DNA of 64,000 nucleotides, from assembly GCA_022818135.1 (NCBI GenBank), contig JAFMSR010000012.1, forward strand, positions 29,890,467-29,954,466. Direction: 5' to 3'. The notes beneath the pieces are model-generated. The model made no database searches and was not told the DNA's origin. It was given only the letters and a program-made list of their open reading frames with translations. The DNA is from Saxidomus purpurata (lineage: Eukaryota > Mollusca > Bivalvia > Venerida > Veneridae). The position numbers and the translations under genes are program-made. Of the stretch, positions 1-12,639 are shown one piece after another; position 1 is the first letter of the stretch; every line of letters begins with the position of its first letter.

Positions 1-226
1 CTTGTTGACTTAACCATTTGAGATATTACTTTGAAAGTTGGAGTACTTATGTACCATCATGACACCTATCTGTAAGCAAGAGAAGAGAACTCTGTGAAAA
101 TGTTTCTTGATTTGTACTTCAAAGTTTCTAGTTAAAGTCTTGTGCCCTTAACAAAGTTTTGTTTTATTGGCAAGCACTAAAAAAGTTGGTCACGATGTTA
201 CATATTCTGATACTGATAGCTCTTGT
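1..226 (+). repeat. 3' part of a pearl/Helitron-like element (family A), cut by the window edge
   Basis: The first ~100 bases are almost identical to bases near 13970-14065, inside a more complete copy of the same repeat. The copy ends with a weak GATAGCTCTTGT tail, equivalent to the GACAGCTCTTGTT end of the better copies at 14268 and 16222. No coding potential. The 5' part lies outside the window. Confidence 0.7.
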
Positions 227-466
227 ACATAGGCCTATATTTGAAGAACTTTAAATATGTTTATCTTTGACAACACTTTAGGCTTAGAGATTAGATATTT
301 GGCATGTATTATTGCCTTGTGCACCTCTACAAAGAATGCTCAAATCATGCGCCCCCAAGGTCAAAAAGAAATTGATTCTTTCTGCTATTGATGACCTTGT
401 ATTATAACCAATGGTAGCCAGGTGACCGATATGATACTAAGGCCCCTCTTGGCCCTCTTGTTTTGC
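227..466 (+). repeat. Family B repeat, 3' portion
   Basis: Ends with the family B signature: a CAGGTGA-like motif, a degenerate GGGCC hairpin and the CTCTTGTT tail. The body resembles 780-1072 and 50270-50787 (phrases about 'aggcttagata', 'tagcattg', 'tcaaatcatg'). 5'-truncated and diverged. Confidence 0.6.
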
Positions 467-467
467 T

Positions 468-1072
468 TTTGGACTCACCTGGCACAAAGTGCCAGAGTGA
501 GCTATTAGGATCATTCTCCGTCTGGGGTCAGTCATAGTTGTATGTCGTCCATCCACCATGTCCTTTAAACGACATCACCTCGGAAACCACTAGGCCAATG
601 TTGATGAAACTTTGCAGGGATGTTCATTGCATTAAGCTCTATCAAAGATGTTCAAAGAATTCCATTCCATGTAGATCTCTGGTTGCTATGACAACAAATA
701 GGAATAGCTTTTAAAATCTTCTGCCTGTTTTATATAGCTTATGTAGGAAAAATTTTAAAAATCTTCTTCTCTGAAAGCACAAGGCCTAGAGTTTAGATAT
801 TTTGCATGTAGCATTGTCAAGTGGACCATTTCCAAGATTGTTCAAATTATGAACCAGGATCAAAAGTGACCCTTCCCGGGGTGGGGGTCACTTCATTTTA
901 TATAGGCTTACACAAGAGAAACCACAAGACTGTCAGGCGAAGCTTAGATAAATGGAATGTTACTTAGCATTGTGTAGTGGACCTCTATGAATTATGTTAA
1001 AATCATGACCCCTTGTATTATAGCCAATGGTAGTCAGGTGAGCGATATAGGGCCATCTTGGCCCTCTTGTTT
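468..1072 (+). mobile_element. Family B non-autonomous Helitron-like repeat
   Basis: Starts with a variant of GCTCACCTG followed by an imperfect inverted repeat (GGCACAAAGTGCC). It ends with CAGGTGAGC, the hairpin GGGCC-ATCTT-GGCCC at 1050-1064, and TCTTGTT. This is the same layout as the cleaner copy at 39920-40409. The body matches the minus-strand copy at 19649-20369. No transposase is encoded, so this is a non-autonomous copy. The Helitron assignment is an inference from end structure. Confidence 0.6.
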
Positions 1073-1073
1073 G

Positions 1074-1650
1074 TATTTCATACAGTTGTTTTAATATGCG
1101 ACTCTTAAATATTTTTTTCACGCTTATTTTGTTGGAAGATGACCTCTGATTCAAATTTACCATTCTGAAGAAAATATTTGTTTTGCTAAATCAAAGCCCC
1201 TGGAACCCCAGGGTTCATTTATTTTATAGAGACTTAAATAACTAAATACATCGAAAATTGTGTACTCTCACTTTTTGACCTTATGCCCTACTGATATTTA
1301 CTAAACATATGCTTCACTATCAGTTTATGGATTGCTGTGTTCTTCAAAACAGTTTTTAAAGTATGTTTTATGTCATTAAGGTGTCTGTTGAAACCTTTTC
1401 TATGATTGGCATATGTGATATTAGAAATTTGGACATGGAGAAAAATTCATTGAACCAGTAGACATGAATTCTTCCCTGTGTTACATTTTGAATGTCAGAT
1501 TGTTTCATAAAAATCTGTTACTGATAATGAATTAGATTATTGCATATAGTATAGTTCTCACACACCAAAAACTTTCTGCTTTCAGGGAACCAGGACTAGA
1601 CGTCCAGTGATTAGGTATCAGGCCGGCGGGGCGTAGGACTGCAAGATTTG
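1074..1650. other. Gene-free stretch, nothing recognised
   Basis: A+T-rich sequence with no open frame of note, no splice-phased exon and no repeat I could match elsewhere in the window. Confidence 0.5.
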
Positions 1651-1769
1651 GAAGAGAGTGTGAGATTGGGTGTAGAGTGTGAGATTGGGAGTAGAGAGTG
1701 TGAGATTGGGTGTAGAGTGTGAGATTGAGTGTAGAGTGTGTGAGATTGAGTGTAGAGTGTGTGAGATAG
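1651..1769 (+). repeat. GAGTGTGAGATTG-type minisatellite
   Basis: About seven tandem units built from 'gtgtgagattg' and 'gtgtagagt', with small length differences between units. The minus-strand open frame across it is only the translated repeat and is not a gene. Confidence 0.9.
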
Positions 1770-2022
1770 ACCATTGGCTGGAGCAGAGGTAATAGGTAGG
1801 AGTGAAAGATGATGAAATTATTTATGATTCCAGAATTTAACTTAAATTTTTCAAATTTTTTAAATTTTTTTATTGTATTATTAAGTACTATTTTTGGCTT
1901 TTTTTATAAAATATTCATGATTTTTGACAGATGGTTGATGTCCTGTAAAACATTAATTTTTACATTTGGCATACATTTTTCATTACCAGTGGATGACTCC
2001 TATTCAAAAATTTGTCGTAGGT

Positions 2023-2657
2023 GTGTTTCAATAAAATTATTAGGATTGCTCTTAAGTGCAAAATGCTCCTAACTCTAGGAGTGGTCTAGGGTTGTCCTAG
2101 GTGCAAATTTTGTCTAAATTAGCTGCATTTGTGAATAATGAGCAGTTTTAGAGGTATTTTTCCACTTTTTATAGGTGGTTTATAGGTTACATACCATATC
2201 ATACAAGTATAAAGAACTAACTGTGAAAATTGGATGATGACGAAAAAAATGAAAATCAACTTTTTCTCAAATTTTACTTCAGAATTGCTATAGATGGATA
2301 GGGAATGTTCTGACTAAGAAAATGAATAGCAACAACAGTATGTTTATTTCAAAAAAATTCAACAGTCATTTTTCGATTTTTATGATGATTGTGCTGTTAG
2401 GCTATAATCAGTAAATTTATTTGTTCTAATGGTATTTTTGTGCAAAAAAAAACATCGTAAACCTCAATTTGTGAAAGAAAAATGAATAGATGATAGGAGA
2501 AATGTATTATTTTATTCATTTATCTGTATTTGTGCTTGCGAAGTTTCCAAGTCAATTATTTTCCTAGGAACCTTTGTTGAAACCCTCTTAGGATAAATCC
2601 TAAGATCATCCTAGGAGTGCTCCTATCTTAGCTTTCCTAGGAATTATGATGAAACGC
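2023..2657. mobile_element. MITE-like element with terminal inverted repeats
   Basis: The left end (GTGTTTCAATAAAATT, then a TAGGA motif) matches the reverse complement of the right end (GCGTTTCATCATAATT, then TAGGA) at roughly two thirds of positions. Both ends are filled with CCTAGG/TAGGAG words, giving short internal palindromes. No transposase frame inside. Likely a decayed cut-and-paste MITE; the target duplication is not clear. Confidence 0.4.
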
Positions 2658-5600
2658 ATCCAGAAGACTAGATGGTGGTCCAAGATTGGCTTTGTCTGAT
2701 TTTGTCAGCTTCTTGGATTCATGGACAAAGCCTAGTCTTTTCAGGTGATTCTTTTGGGGCTCAATGCTTTATTCCCATGGGCTGTCACAACCAGTACTAT
2801 AGAAACACCAGTTCCCACCCCCAAGGGTTGAGCAATGCTTAAAACCCTGATACAGCAGTAGAAACATACACTCATTATCTACACCTCAGACACTGGGAGA
2901 ATACCAGGCATGATTCAGGCATGTAAACAAGCTTTTTTAGGGGGCCTGCGGGACCTTTGGGTATTTTGTAATTTAATATTGCACTTCATGTTCATTCAAA
3001 TGTCTATCCTATACCTATTCTGTGACTTCCTCTCTTCTTTCTTGATTTATTTTTCTGTTTTAATATGTGATTGCCTTTTTGTGTTAGCTCACCTGAGCAA
3101 ATATGCTTGGAGTGAGCTGTTGTGACCACTTACCATCTGTCAAACATGGTACTTTTTGCTAGCCTTCTTTTACAAACCTTGCACGAATTATAACTCAACC
3201 TTACCTTTTGTTAGTTACCAGTAAATGGTTTCGAAATTTCAGCTCTCCTCACCCTGAGTTTCAAGTGGTTATCAAGTTGTTACCTCCAAAAGGTCATCAG
3301 AGTCAATTACTAAATTAAACCCACAAAGTTTCATAACAGTCGCTTGGATTTTAGCAGATTTGTTGACCAGTAAATGGTTTGCTTGAAATATGCTATTTCC
3401 AGAAGCAATTTAATGCATATAATTAAAGATTTTCACAGGTTTGTGATCAACATCTTTGTGAAAATATTAAGTGCCATATTATTTAGGGAGATAAACCAGT
3501 TTGTTTAGTTGGCAGGTCAAATCAGAAAGAAAAAAAGGTATGAATATTTGAAGTGCAGGTGATAATTGGTCATATTATTTCATTTATACTTGGAGATGGA
3601 ACTTAGGTGATGAGAAGTAAATGCTTGTTAACCTGGTCCAATAAAAAGCTATAAATTGAGACCAAGTGATCATGATGCTTGATTTCGACTAGGTTACTTG
3701 TGATGAAAATAGGAACTGGGTAGGATTAAAAAGTAATCATGTGTGCACTAAAGGGGAGGAGGGGGCACACTTCAGTTTTGTAATCAACCTGCACAAATAG
3801 TTGATAAAATTCAGATATTTATATTGTGCATGAAGGTTAATCGTATGTTGCAGATGCCCTCTATCCAGGCTCTGGTGAGCGACATAAGGCATACTGTTGT
3901 GGACTATAGGTTTGCTTGGTTCTGTCAATCCATCAGTCCAGCAGTTGTGTCTGGTCTGAAACTTCTTTAATGATGTAGGGACAAATTTTCAAATAACTTC
4001 ACACAGCAATTTTGGATAACCCAAGGCTGTATTGTGCACCATGTCTTTGTGACTGCCTCCATGTTCAAGGTCACATTTGGGGCTTAAAACTTTTCATGTA
4101 GGGTTATTATACCAGAACATTGTGTCTGTGCTTAAACTTCTGCATGCATAGACTGGATTTGAAAATATTGATGCCCATACACTTGAGGGCTATCTTGAAA
4201 GTCAAGGTCACACTTAAGGTTAACCTACAATATTGTTTATATACCCGTATTTCCCGTCTGGGCTATAGCTTCTACATGCTTAAGCTGATTTTAAAATAAC
4301 TTCTCTAACTTGGTGTCCATACCAGAAAAGTGTGTCATGCTTAACAACCAGATGGCTAACTTTTTAGTCAAGGTCACACCTGGCCACAAACAATTTAGGG
4401 TCATATTCTGATATTTTGTACCTTGACTGCCTTAAAATTAAGATTCGGTCAACTGTTCATCTTATCAAGATTCAAGGTTACTTCACAAAGGTCATGTGGC
4501 TATAATCTCAGTATACTGTTTAGATTATAATGTATTGAAACTTTAGTCCTATGTCATATCCATCTAGGGATGTGCTGTTGCATAGCATTACTCTATTAAC
4601 TTGTTCATTGTTTGTCTACCTTTATGTAAATAAATCAATTTGTAGTTTCTTGTCGTTTACCTCTTCAATCCAACTCTCTGTACATGAACAAAGTTCAAAT
4701 GTATTCTATTTGTGTAAGTCTTTCCACTGACTCACTCTTAAATCTGTCTATCTGCTCTTCCATCAATTCTGTCATTTATATGTGTGTTTAGTGTTAAAAT
4801 GTATATGCATTGCAAAGCTATATTGTCTGTTTAACAGCCTGTACGTGTCTTTGTTGAACTTATCCCTCTATTTATTGTCTCATTCAACTGTCTAACTGTT
4901 GCTTTATTGTATTTTCTAGCCTTCTATTAAGCATTCAGTCTACCTCATGTTCTCACTTATCTCCGTGTACTTGTCACTCTTATGCTTCCTGAAAGGGAAA
5001 TATTTGTTATCTGTACCAGTCCATTTCTGCCCAATCACTCAGTTTCAATGGATGCTTCACCATAAAATTGAACTATGCATTCTCTCACTATGCTCAGATA
5101 ATCTTTCATAGAACTATGGCTTTTTCTATTATTACTACATTACCTGTAGATCTAACTGCTATTAACAGTCTCTAAACAACCTTTGGTCTGAATTCAACAA
5201 ATCTTAATGGTTGCTCTTAATTTTTTTTAATTTGATTTACTAATTGGGATAATATTGCTACACTAATAGGTCATGATGCTATTTCCTGTGAATGTAGAAT
5301 GTTATTTGTTAGGTTATGTTAACTCTGTCATTTTATGACTTACTGACTCTAAATAAAATTTGTATTGTTCAACGATATTGCATTGGAATGTACACGTTAT
5401 GACCAACCACCTCTTAGCTCTGGTCCAATAGTCACACATCTTTGACTTCTTAACTGACCAATCTCTCCCCTGAAGGACCAGAAAGAAATCTTTTGGTTCA
5501 AAATAAAAAAAAACGCGAGACCTGTTGTTGAACGTCAATCTGCATATAAAGGTAGAACATATAAAGGCATTATGCATAGTGATAGAATCATAGGCTCTGT

Positions 5601-5717
5601 TTTAAAGGATGGAGAAGAATCCATTGATTCCAACAATACATTTGTTTCCTCTGTCTTCTTCATCTTCTGTCTGTCTGTTTTAAACCTGTCACAATATTTG
5701 CTTTTTAGCTGGTTGTT
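2658..5717. other. Gene-free stretch with decayed repeats
   Basis: Contains one family B-like start at ~3085 (TTAGCTCACCTGAGC). From ~3950 to 4520 there are several phrases such as 'tcaaggtcacactta' and 'gggctgtaactt', shared with 6980-7200, 47550-47620 and 63930. These are remnants of pearl-type internal repeats. Stop-free frames are short. No gene seen. Confidence 0.5.
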
Positions 5718-6539
5718 ATCCCCCACCGCAAGAAAGGACTATAGGAATTGTCTTCATCTGCCAACCTGATTGTCAATCTGTCTGAAGCATTCTATGTTTG
5801 CTCCCTTGTTCCTAAACACCTCGAAGGATTTTCTTACAGCTATTCGTTTTATAAATACAATATACAGGTTCCATGTCCCAACCCTGCTCACTCAAGGTCA
5901 GGGCAACACTTCAGAGTCATTGGTTTGCTTGTCCACACATAATTCTTTAACCCTTCAAAGGACTTTCATATTATGTTGGTCAAGTGTTCAGCACATCAAA
6001 AGTGCATAACCCATATCCCAACTCTGCTGCTTCAGGTTAAGGCCATACAAGGGGTTGTTACTTTTTCATGTGCACCTCATAAGTCCTTTACCCCTTGAAG
6101 AATTATTATATAACTTGGTCAGATGTTCATTTCCTCAAGAGAACATGCAAAATCCATGTTCTAACTCCGCCTGCTCAAAATCCATGTTCTAACTCCGCCT
6201 GCTCAAGGTCAAGACCACATTAAGTCTTATGGGTCATTGGATTTTCGTGTTCACTGTGTCATCAGTATGATGTGCAGAGCCAATGATCCAACCCTGCTGG
6301 CTCCAGGTCAAGGTCACACTTGGGATCATAGGTTTTGCTTGTCCCCTCCAAAACTATTACTCCTTGAAGAAATTTTCGTGAAACTTGGGTCAAATGTTCA
6401 TCACCATTTAAAAAAATTTGCAAAACTCAAATTCCAACTTTGTTGTTAGTTAAAGGTCACATTAATGGATCAGAGATTATGTTCTTGATATATACCTTCA
6501 TGCGGTGGGGGATATATTTGTCTTTTAGACAACCTTGTT
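5718..6539 (+). mobile_element. Family E Helitron-like repeat (ATCCCCCACCGCA ends)
   Basis: The left motif ATCCCCCACCGCA (5718-5730) is matched perfectly, 13 of 13, by TGCGGTGGGGGAT at 6501-6513. The right motif is followed by a perfect 6-bp hairpin TTGTCT-TTT-AGACAA (6518-6532) and the tail CCTTGTTA. TTTTTAGCTGG at ~5703 may be the true 5' edge. The interior is diverged pearl-type text ('aactctgctgctcaaggtca'), including a fresh 30-bp direct duplication at about 6148-6207. No coding potential of its own; the short open frames here are repeat translations. Confidence 0.65.
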
Positions 6540-6934
6540 AGTTTATTTTCCTTAAAAGATAGAAAGTGACAAAATAGGTAATGATAGACAGCTTAATTGA
6601 TAGTATTTAATGACTTAGCCCCCTTTCACTTTACTCTCCATATCTCTTTATTTTAAGTAAGTAAATTCCTTATCTCTTTATTGTAAGTAAGTAACTCCCC
6701 TTCTCCCTTTAAGTAAGTAGAGCTTGTCTACATGGTTGGGTCCTGTTTGTGGCTATCTCATTGTATGGGGTGTTGAAAGTGGGTGTATGGTTGTGCTGTT
6801 GTATTTGGGGTTATGTGGGCTCTTCCGTCCTTGGGAAATGGGATCAGGTTTTTCTTTAGGACTGGTTGTGACAGCCCAACTTTGAAGCTATCTGGGATTA
6901 GCATTAGCCTGACCAAGTTCCCAGATTATTACTT

Positions 6935-7987
6935 TTAATGCCCCGAAGGGTGGCATATTAAAATCACACCGTCCGTAAGTCGGTCTGTTCGTCCACGCTT
7001 ACATTTTGTGTGTCCGGGCTGTAACTTTGTCATGCATTGAAGGATTTTGAAATAACTTGACACAAATGTTCAACATACCAATACAATGTGTCGCGTGCAA
7101 GACCCAAGACCCACACCCCTACCTAAAAGGTCAAGGTCACACTTAGAGTCTGAAGGTAATGTAATCCAGTATATATGCACACATTTGTGTCTGGACTATA
7201 ACTTTGGTATGCATCGTCTTGTAGAGTCAATGTGATTGCCTGGTGTCCGTCATCTGTCAGTTGTCTTGTCTGTTAACTTTGTGTACGCATTTTTCATTAG
7301 ATCTTTATGAAACTTAGAATGTCTGCCTTGATGAGTTCTAGGTTGAATTTGAATATGTGTCATGTAGGGTAAAACAAGGTCACAGGGTCAAATAATAGAA
7401 AAAACGTTTTGTATGCAATAGATGTTGTATTTTCATTGAGTCTTCATAAAACTTGATAAAATTTTATTGAGTTTGCATATGGGTCATCTAGGGTCAAAAT
7501 ATAAGTTTGCAATAAAGGTTGCATTTTTCATTGGATCTTCATTAAACTTGATCAGAATGACATAGGAAAACAATATGTAGGCAATGAATTACTGTTTTAC
7601 ATTTGATTATCATGTGATTGTCTTATTGAAAGTTATGTTGAATTTAAATATGGGCCAACTGAGGTCAAAAACTAGGTCACACAGTTAAAAACCTTGTGTA
7701 TGCCATATAGGGGACATTTACAACCCAATTACCATGGTCAGAATGTTTGTATGAATCACCTGGGATTAAAAACTAGGATACCAGATGAATAATGAAGAGA
7801 ACTTTGTTGGTACTCTAATTTTCACATTTCATAGCAAATCATCATGTCAATTGGTTAGAAGTTTGCCTTGTCAAAGTCAGTCAGAAAGCTTCTGTTTATG
7901 ATATATGGTTAATGTTTGATGTTTGGTTACATAGGGTCCTAAGTAGGTCTAAAGTGAGCAATATAGGGCCATCTTGGCCTTCTTGTT
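6935..7987 (+). repeat. Composite of two pearl-type repeat fragments
   Basis: Begins with a small palindrome (ATGCC...GGCAT around 6939-6957) and the 'cgtccgtaagtcggtctgttcgtcc' type of text. It runs from ~7240 into family B text and ends with GAGCAATATAGGGCC, the hairpin partner GGCC and TTCTTGTT. No gene. Confidence 0.5.
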
Positions 7988-8524
7988 TTTCTTCTGAATT
8001 GTACTGTCAGAACCAGCCTGAGGGATACTGTATTTAATTAATTTGCAATTTCTATTTTTGGCTTGAGTAATGTTAAAAACCTTATTTTGGTATAAACAGT
8101 TTTAGTGCCAACGTAAAAAATCATGTGTTGTATATAGAACTTTAAGTTATAGTAATAATAATAGCTCATTTATTTACATAGTGAATAACAACATTAATTT
8201 TGGCTAAACCAATGTGGTCTACTGTCATAGTAAAGATATAAATTAGTATTAAATTTTCTTATTGTTTGTTCAGCTTTGAAATTCCAGTTGTAACTTAAAA
8301 CATAACTTTATTTAAAACATTACATATTTGGCATAAAATGACATTTATTTTACATTTAATTAATGTTTTTTGGGGCATCGCCATCATTATAAATCACAAC
8401 TGTTATAAATGACCGAAGTATATAGAAATCCACAAAGTATATTGGGCCTTTTTATGTTTTTCTAAGTAACTACTCAAAATACTTATTTGAAACTTCATTT
8501 TTTAACTGTGAATCATAAATAAAC

Positions 8525-8583
8525 ATACCCGTTCAACTTGCATGCATTGTACCCTGTACTGTACATGCATGTTTAACGGGTAT
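8525..8583. repeat. Imperfect 59-bp palindrome
   Basis: ATACCCGTT...TGCATGCA on the left pairs with TGCATG...AACGGGTAT on the right, with a short GTACC-type centre. Arms of about 28 bases have few mismatches. Probably a hairpin or the fold-back end of a lost element. Confidence 0.7.
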
Positions 8584-8688
8584 GAAGGGAAGTCATCATT
8601 CACTCCTACCTTGTACTTACTGCTGTAGTCAATGGCTGTCAGGATGGATGTCAGGATGGATGATAGATAGTATGGGTGTTTTTTTCTT

Positions 8689-8725
8689 TGTTCTGTTCTG
8701 TTCTGTTCTAATCTGTTCTGTTCTA
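8689..8725 (+). repeat. (TTCTG)n microsatellite
   Basis: Seven pentanucleotide units with one interruption. The surrounding 87-codon frame is low-complexity and not coding. Confidence 0.9.
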
Positions 8726-9125
8726 TTATTTTTCTTACACCTTCTTGTATGTTATTATGTGTTATGGATTAAGTGTTGTATGTTTTTTATTTTCTGTTGT
8801 TGTTGTTTATTTTTGGGGGTCATGATATTAAAACAATATACCTAAATTTAAATTTTTTACAGAAGTATGGCCCTTTTCCACTTAAAAACTCAGTTAAATT
8901 TTTCATTAGAATATTTATGTACCATCATAACAACAATTTGTAAACTCAGTTAAATTTTTCATGTTTAAATGTTTTTTTATTTGTACTGGTAAAGTTTTTT
9001 GTACCAGTCCAGTTTTATACTTAACTGTTTGAGATATTACTTTGAAAGTCGAAATACTTGTTTACCATCATGATCCCCAAACATATTTACTCTATTAAGG
9101 ATTTTATTTGAAGTATGGCCCTTTT

Positions 9126-10030
9126 TAGCTCGACTATTCGGAGAATATGGAGAGCTATTACAGTCACTTGTGCGTCGGCGTCGGCGTTGCTTCTTTGGTT
9201 AAAGTTTTGCCTGCTAAGTACTATCATGCACATATCTCAGTAACCACTTATGATATTGACTTGAAACTTTGTTCATGTCTTTAGGGTGTCATACAATCAA
9301 GTCAGATAACTCTTGTATAAATTTAGTACAAATTATGGCCCTTGTTTGACTTTGAAAATTTGGTTAAAGTTTTGCCTGCTAGGTACTATCATGCACATAT
9401 TTCAGTAACCACTTATGATATTGACTTGAAACTTTGTTCATGTCTTTAGGGGTGTCATACAATCAAGTCAGATAACTCTTGTTTAAATTTAGTACAAATT
9501 ATGGCCCTTGTTTGACTTTGAAAATTTGGTTAAAGTTTTGCCTGCTAGGTACTATCATGCACATATTTCAGTAACCACTTATGATATTGACTTGAAACTT
9601 TGTAAATGTCTTTAGGGGTGTCATACAATCAAGTCAGATAACTCTTGTATAAATTTAGTACAAATTATGGCCCTTGTTTGACTTTGAAAATTTGGTTAAA
9701 GTTTTGCCTGCTAGGTACTATCATGCACATATCTCAGTAACCACTTATGATATTGACTTGAAATTTTGTTCATGTCTTTAGGGGTGTCATACAATCAAGT
9801 CAGATAACTCTTGTATAAATTTAGTACAAATTATGGCCCTTGTTTGACTTTGAAATTTTGGTTAAAGTTTTGCTTGCTAGGTACTATCATGCACATATTT
9901 TAGTAACTACTTATGATATTGACTTGAAACTTTGTTAATGTCTTAAGGGGTGTCACACAATCAAGACAGATAACTCTTGTTTAAATTTAGTGCAAATTAT
10001 GGCCCTTGTTTGACTTTGAAAATTTGGTTA
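9126..10030 (+). mobile_element. Family A element with five 166-bp tandem units
   Basis: Opens with TAGCTCGACTATTCGG, the family A 5' end. The interior is a tandem array whose unit starts (GGTTAAAG) fall at 9197, 9362, 9528, 9694, 9860 and 10026, a period of 165-166. Units are nearly identical, so amplification or homogenisation is recent. No 3' hairpin end is seen, so the copy is 3'-truncated and the neighbouring 10085-10490 repeat follows directly. The structure matches bivalve pearl-type elements (family knowledge). Confidence 0.8.
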
Positions 10031-10084
10031 AAGTTATGATAATTTACCTTCAAGTGACATAATTCACATCTTACTGCACATATT

Positions 10085-10490
10085 GTATTTTTGGTGACAG
10101 TTTTATAAAGCAATTTTCAGTTGCTGTGCATTTAAATGTGTTAAATTAATGATAATGTCCATCAGTATTTGAAGTTGGTGTTTTAGAAATAAAAAAATCA
10201 GACTAATAAAATAATAGTTCTTTCTTCGCAGTGATATCCCTTGGTTTGTTGTCGTTGTTGGTAGAGATTTCGTCAGTGGAAGGGAAGCAACTCCTGCATG
10301 CAGTTGTTTTTAAAGGCTGCCCCAGTCAAAATAGGAAAAGTAGTATTTGGAAAGTTATTATTTCATACTGGTAGCAGGAAGAGTTTGGTGAATTGGGTTA
10401 AAAGCTATTATTTTCTCTACCCTTTATTACACACACCTATTTCAGCTGGATTTTTACTTGAAAAAAATGAGCATAATTTCACTTTAGTTT
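10085..10490 (+). repeat. Repeat X, copy 1 (internal segment inverted relative to copy 2)
   Basis: The segment ~10095-10305 matches the reverse complement of ~12045-12255, whereas the right part (from GCCCCAGTCAAAATAG, ~10319-10490) matches 12267-12440 in direct orientation. About 80-90% similar by eye. No gene. Confidence 0.75.
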
Positions 10491-10530
10491 AATTTTTTTA
10501 TATATAATGATCATTAATCAATCATGTTTC

Positions 10531-10830
10531 CCTCACCTGGGCACAAAATGCTCAAGGTGAGCTATTGCGATCACTTGATGTCCATTGTCTCCCTGTCGTC
10601 TTTCTGTTAATATTTAACCTTGTATTTGCATTAGACGCTACATTATTAACGTGATCTTCATGGAACTTGGTCAGAATAAATGTGTTGAAATCTAGGTCAA
10701 ATTTGAATATGTGTGTTTGGTCAGAATCTAGGTCACCAGGTCAAATCATAGGAAAATTTACAGGCTTTGCTTTTCATTGGTTCTTAATACGACTTTGTAA
10801 CTAGTGTCTCAGTATATCTAGGTAGATTTT
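10531..10830 (+). repeat. Family B repeat, 5' fragment
   Basis: Begins CTCACCTGGGCACA, followed by the partner CAAGGTGAGCTATTGCGATCAC and the standard family B text about 'gatgtccat'. The 3' hairpin end is missing. Confidence 0.6.
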
Positions 10831-10943
10831 GATAATGGGTCATATCCGAATTAGTTGCTTTACTGTGTCCAAGCCAGTTGAAGCAGCTAGCACAAATTAA
10901 TTATTTTATAAGTAATAGCCATAGTGGCATCTTACAGTGTACA

Positions 10944-11270
10944 GCATATCTCATGTTTAAAAGGTCATGAGTATATGATGAGACTAGTGACTCTTATCAC
11001 TAGGAAAAATTGCATATCTCAATGTTATAAAAACTTGAGTATATGACGAGTCAAGTGACTCTTATAATACTTTGGAAAATACAATAACAAATTACATAGT
11101 ATTGCATATCTCAAGGTAAAATACACTTGAGTATATGATGAGTCAAGTGACTTATAATACTTTGGAAAATACATAGTGCATACATATTTGTATTGCATAA
11201 TTTATCATTTATAATATCTCAAGTTAGAAAACTTAAGTATATGTGTATGATGAGTCAATGTATTACTTAG
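10944..11270. repeat. Irregular tandem repeat with short palindromes
   Basis: Four units start with GCATATCTCA or ATATCTCAA at about 10944, 11012, 11104 and 11213. Each contains a fold-back (ATCTCAAG...CTTGAGTAT) and 'gatgagtcaagtgac'. Spacing varies (68-110 bases). Function unknown. Confidence 0.6.
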
Positions 11271-12044
11271 ACAAAATACATTAAAATTATATAATCTTAA
11301 TTTAAATTTATCTTGCAATACACTAAATGCATAAGAGTTGCATTTTGTACAAAATAAATAGTACTCTTTTCAATTCATACGTATCGTAATTGATTAGTAC
11401 ACTGAAAACTTTACCAACAGTTTTGCAGCTGTATCTTGCCTGGCACAGTAAAGTTCTATACAGTTTGTTAATGTCACATATAGTGTCAGAGTTATGGTCA
11501 GAGTTACGATCCTTAAATTCATTGTTCACAATAAAGTATATATATTAAATTTAGTGAACACTTTTACTATCTCATACAGTATTGCATTATTTTATTTTTG
11601 TTCTGACTAAGTATGATTATGACCTATTTACTTGCTTTCTTGTTTTAATGTACAATGATACTCTGGTGAGCATATATATGGCCCTTATGGCCCTTAGGTA
11701 AAGTTAATTATTTGAATAATTACAATTTCCAGAGCTTATATAATTATATGGTATTTAACATTGTCTTTTGGTCCTCTCCCTTAATGTTTGTAATATTTTT
11801 TGTGGGTTTTGTTTTTTTGGTCAGAATTATGTCCCTTTTTAGACTTTGAAAAATTCATAGAATATGGGTAAAATCCACTGACTGACAACCCTTTTAGATA
11901 CTGCTGTGAAATTTTGAATACTTGTAGCATCATTACCTCAATCTGTAGGAAAGAGAAGGTAACTCTGTCAAGGATTAAAAAAAAAAATTCTATTTATCAT
12001 CTTAAAGTTGTATTAGTCTTTAAATTAGTCACATATTTTTATAA

Positions 12045-12440
12045 AAAAAAACAACTGCATGCAGAAGTTGCTTTCCTTCCACTGCCGAAATCTCTACCAA
12101 CAACAACAATAACACAAGGGAAATCATTGCGAAGAAAGGAACTATTATTTCATTAGTCTGATTTTATTATTTCTAAAGCACCAACTTTAAATACTAACGC
12201 GGCATTATCATTAATTTAGCACATTTAAATGCCCAGCAACCGAAAATTGCTTGTATAAAAAAGATTGCCCCAGTCAAAATAGGAAAAGTAATACATGTAT
12301 TTGGAAAGTTATTATTTGGTACTGGTAGCAGGGAGAGTTTGGTGTATTGGATTTAAAGCTATTATTTCCTCTACCCCTTTTTTACACACACCTATTTCAG
12401 CCGGATGTTTACTTGAAAAAAATGAGCATAATTCTACTTT
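12045..12440 (+). repeat. Repeat X, copy 2
   Basis: Partner of 10085-10490. The left 210 bases are in opposite orientation to copy 1 and the right 175 bases are in the same orientation. Open frames across it are repeat-derived. Confidence 0.75.
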
Positions 12441-12639
12441 AAAGGGAAGACTTTATTTTTTGCTAGGATAGTAGAAATTGATTTTTTTTTTTACAGATTT
12501 TCTCTTTATTCAATGTGAATGAAACTGTTATACAGATTCTAAAGTTTGTGTTATAACTATGGCAGTTTGTTCTTCTAGGAGTATAAATCACTGAAAAACA
12601 TTTTATTTAAAATATTGATGGTTACCGCTCTGAACTGTA

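Noticed and set aside
9197..10025. CRISPR-like array
   Set aside because: The repeats are contiguous 166-bp units with no unique spacers, in a eukaryotic genome; this is a tandem array inside a mobile element.
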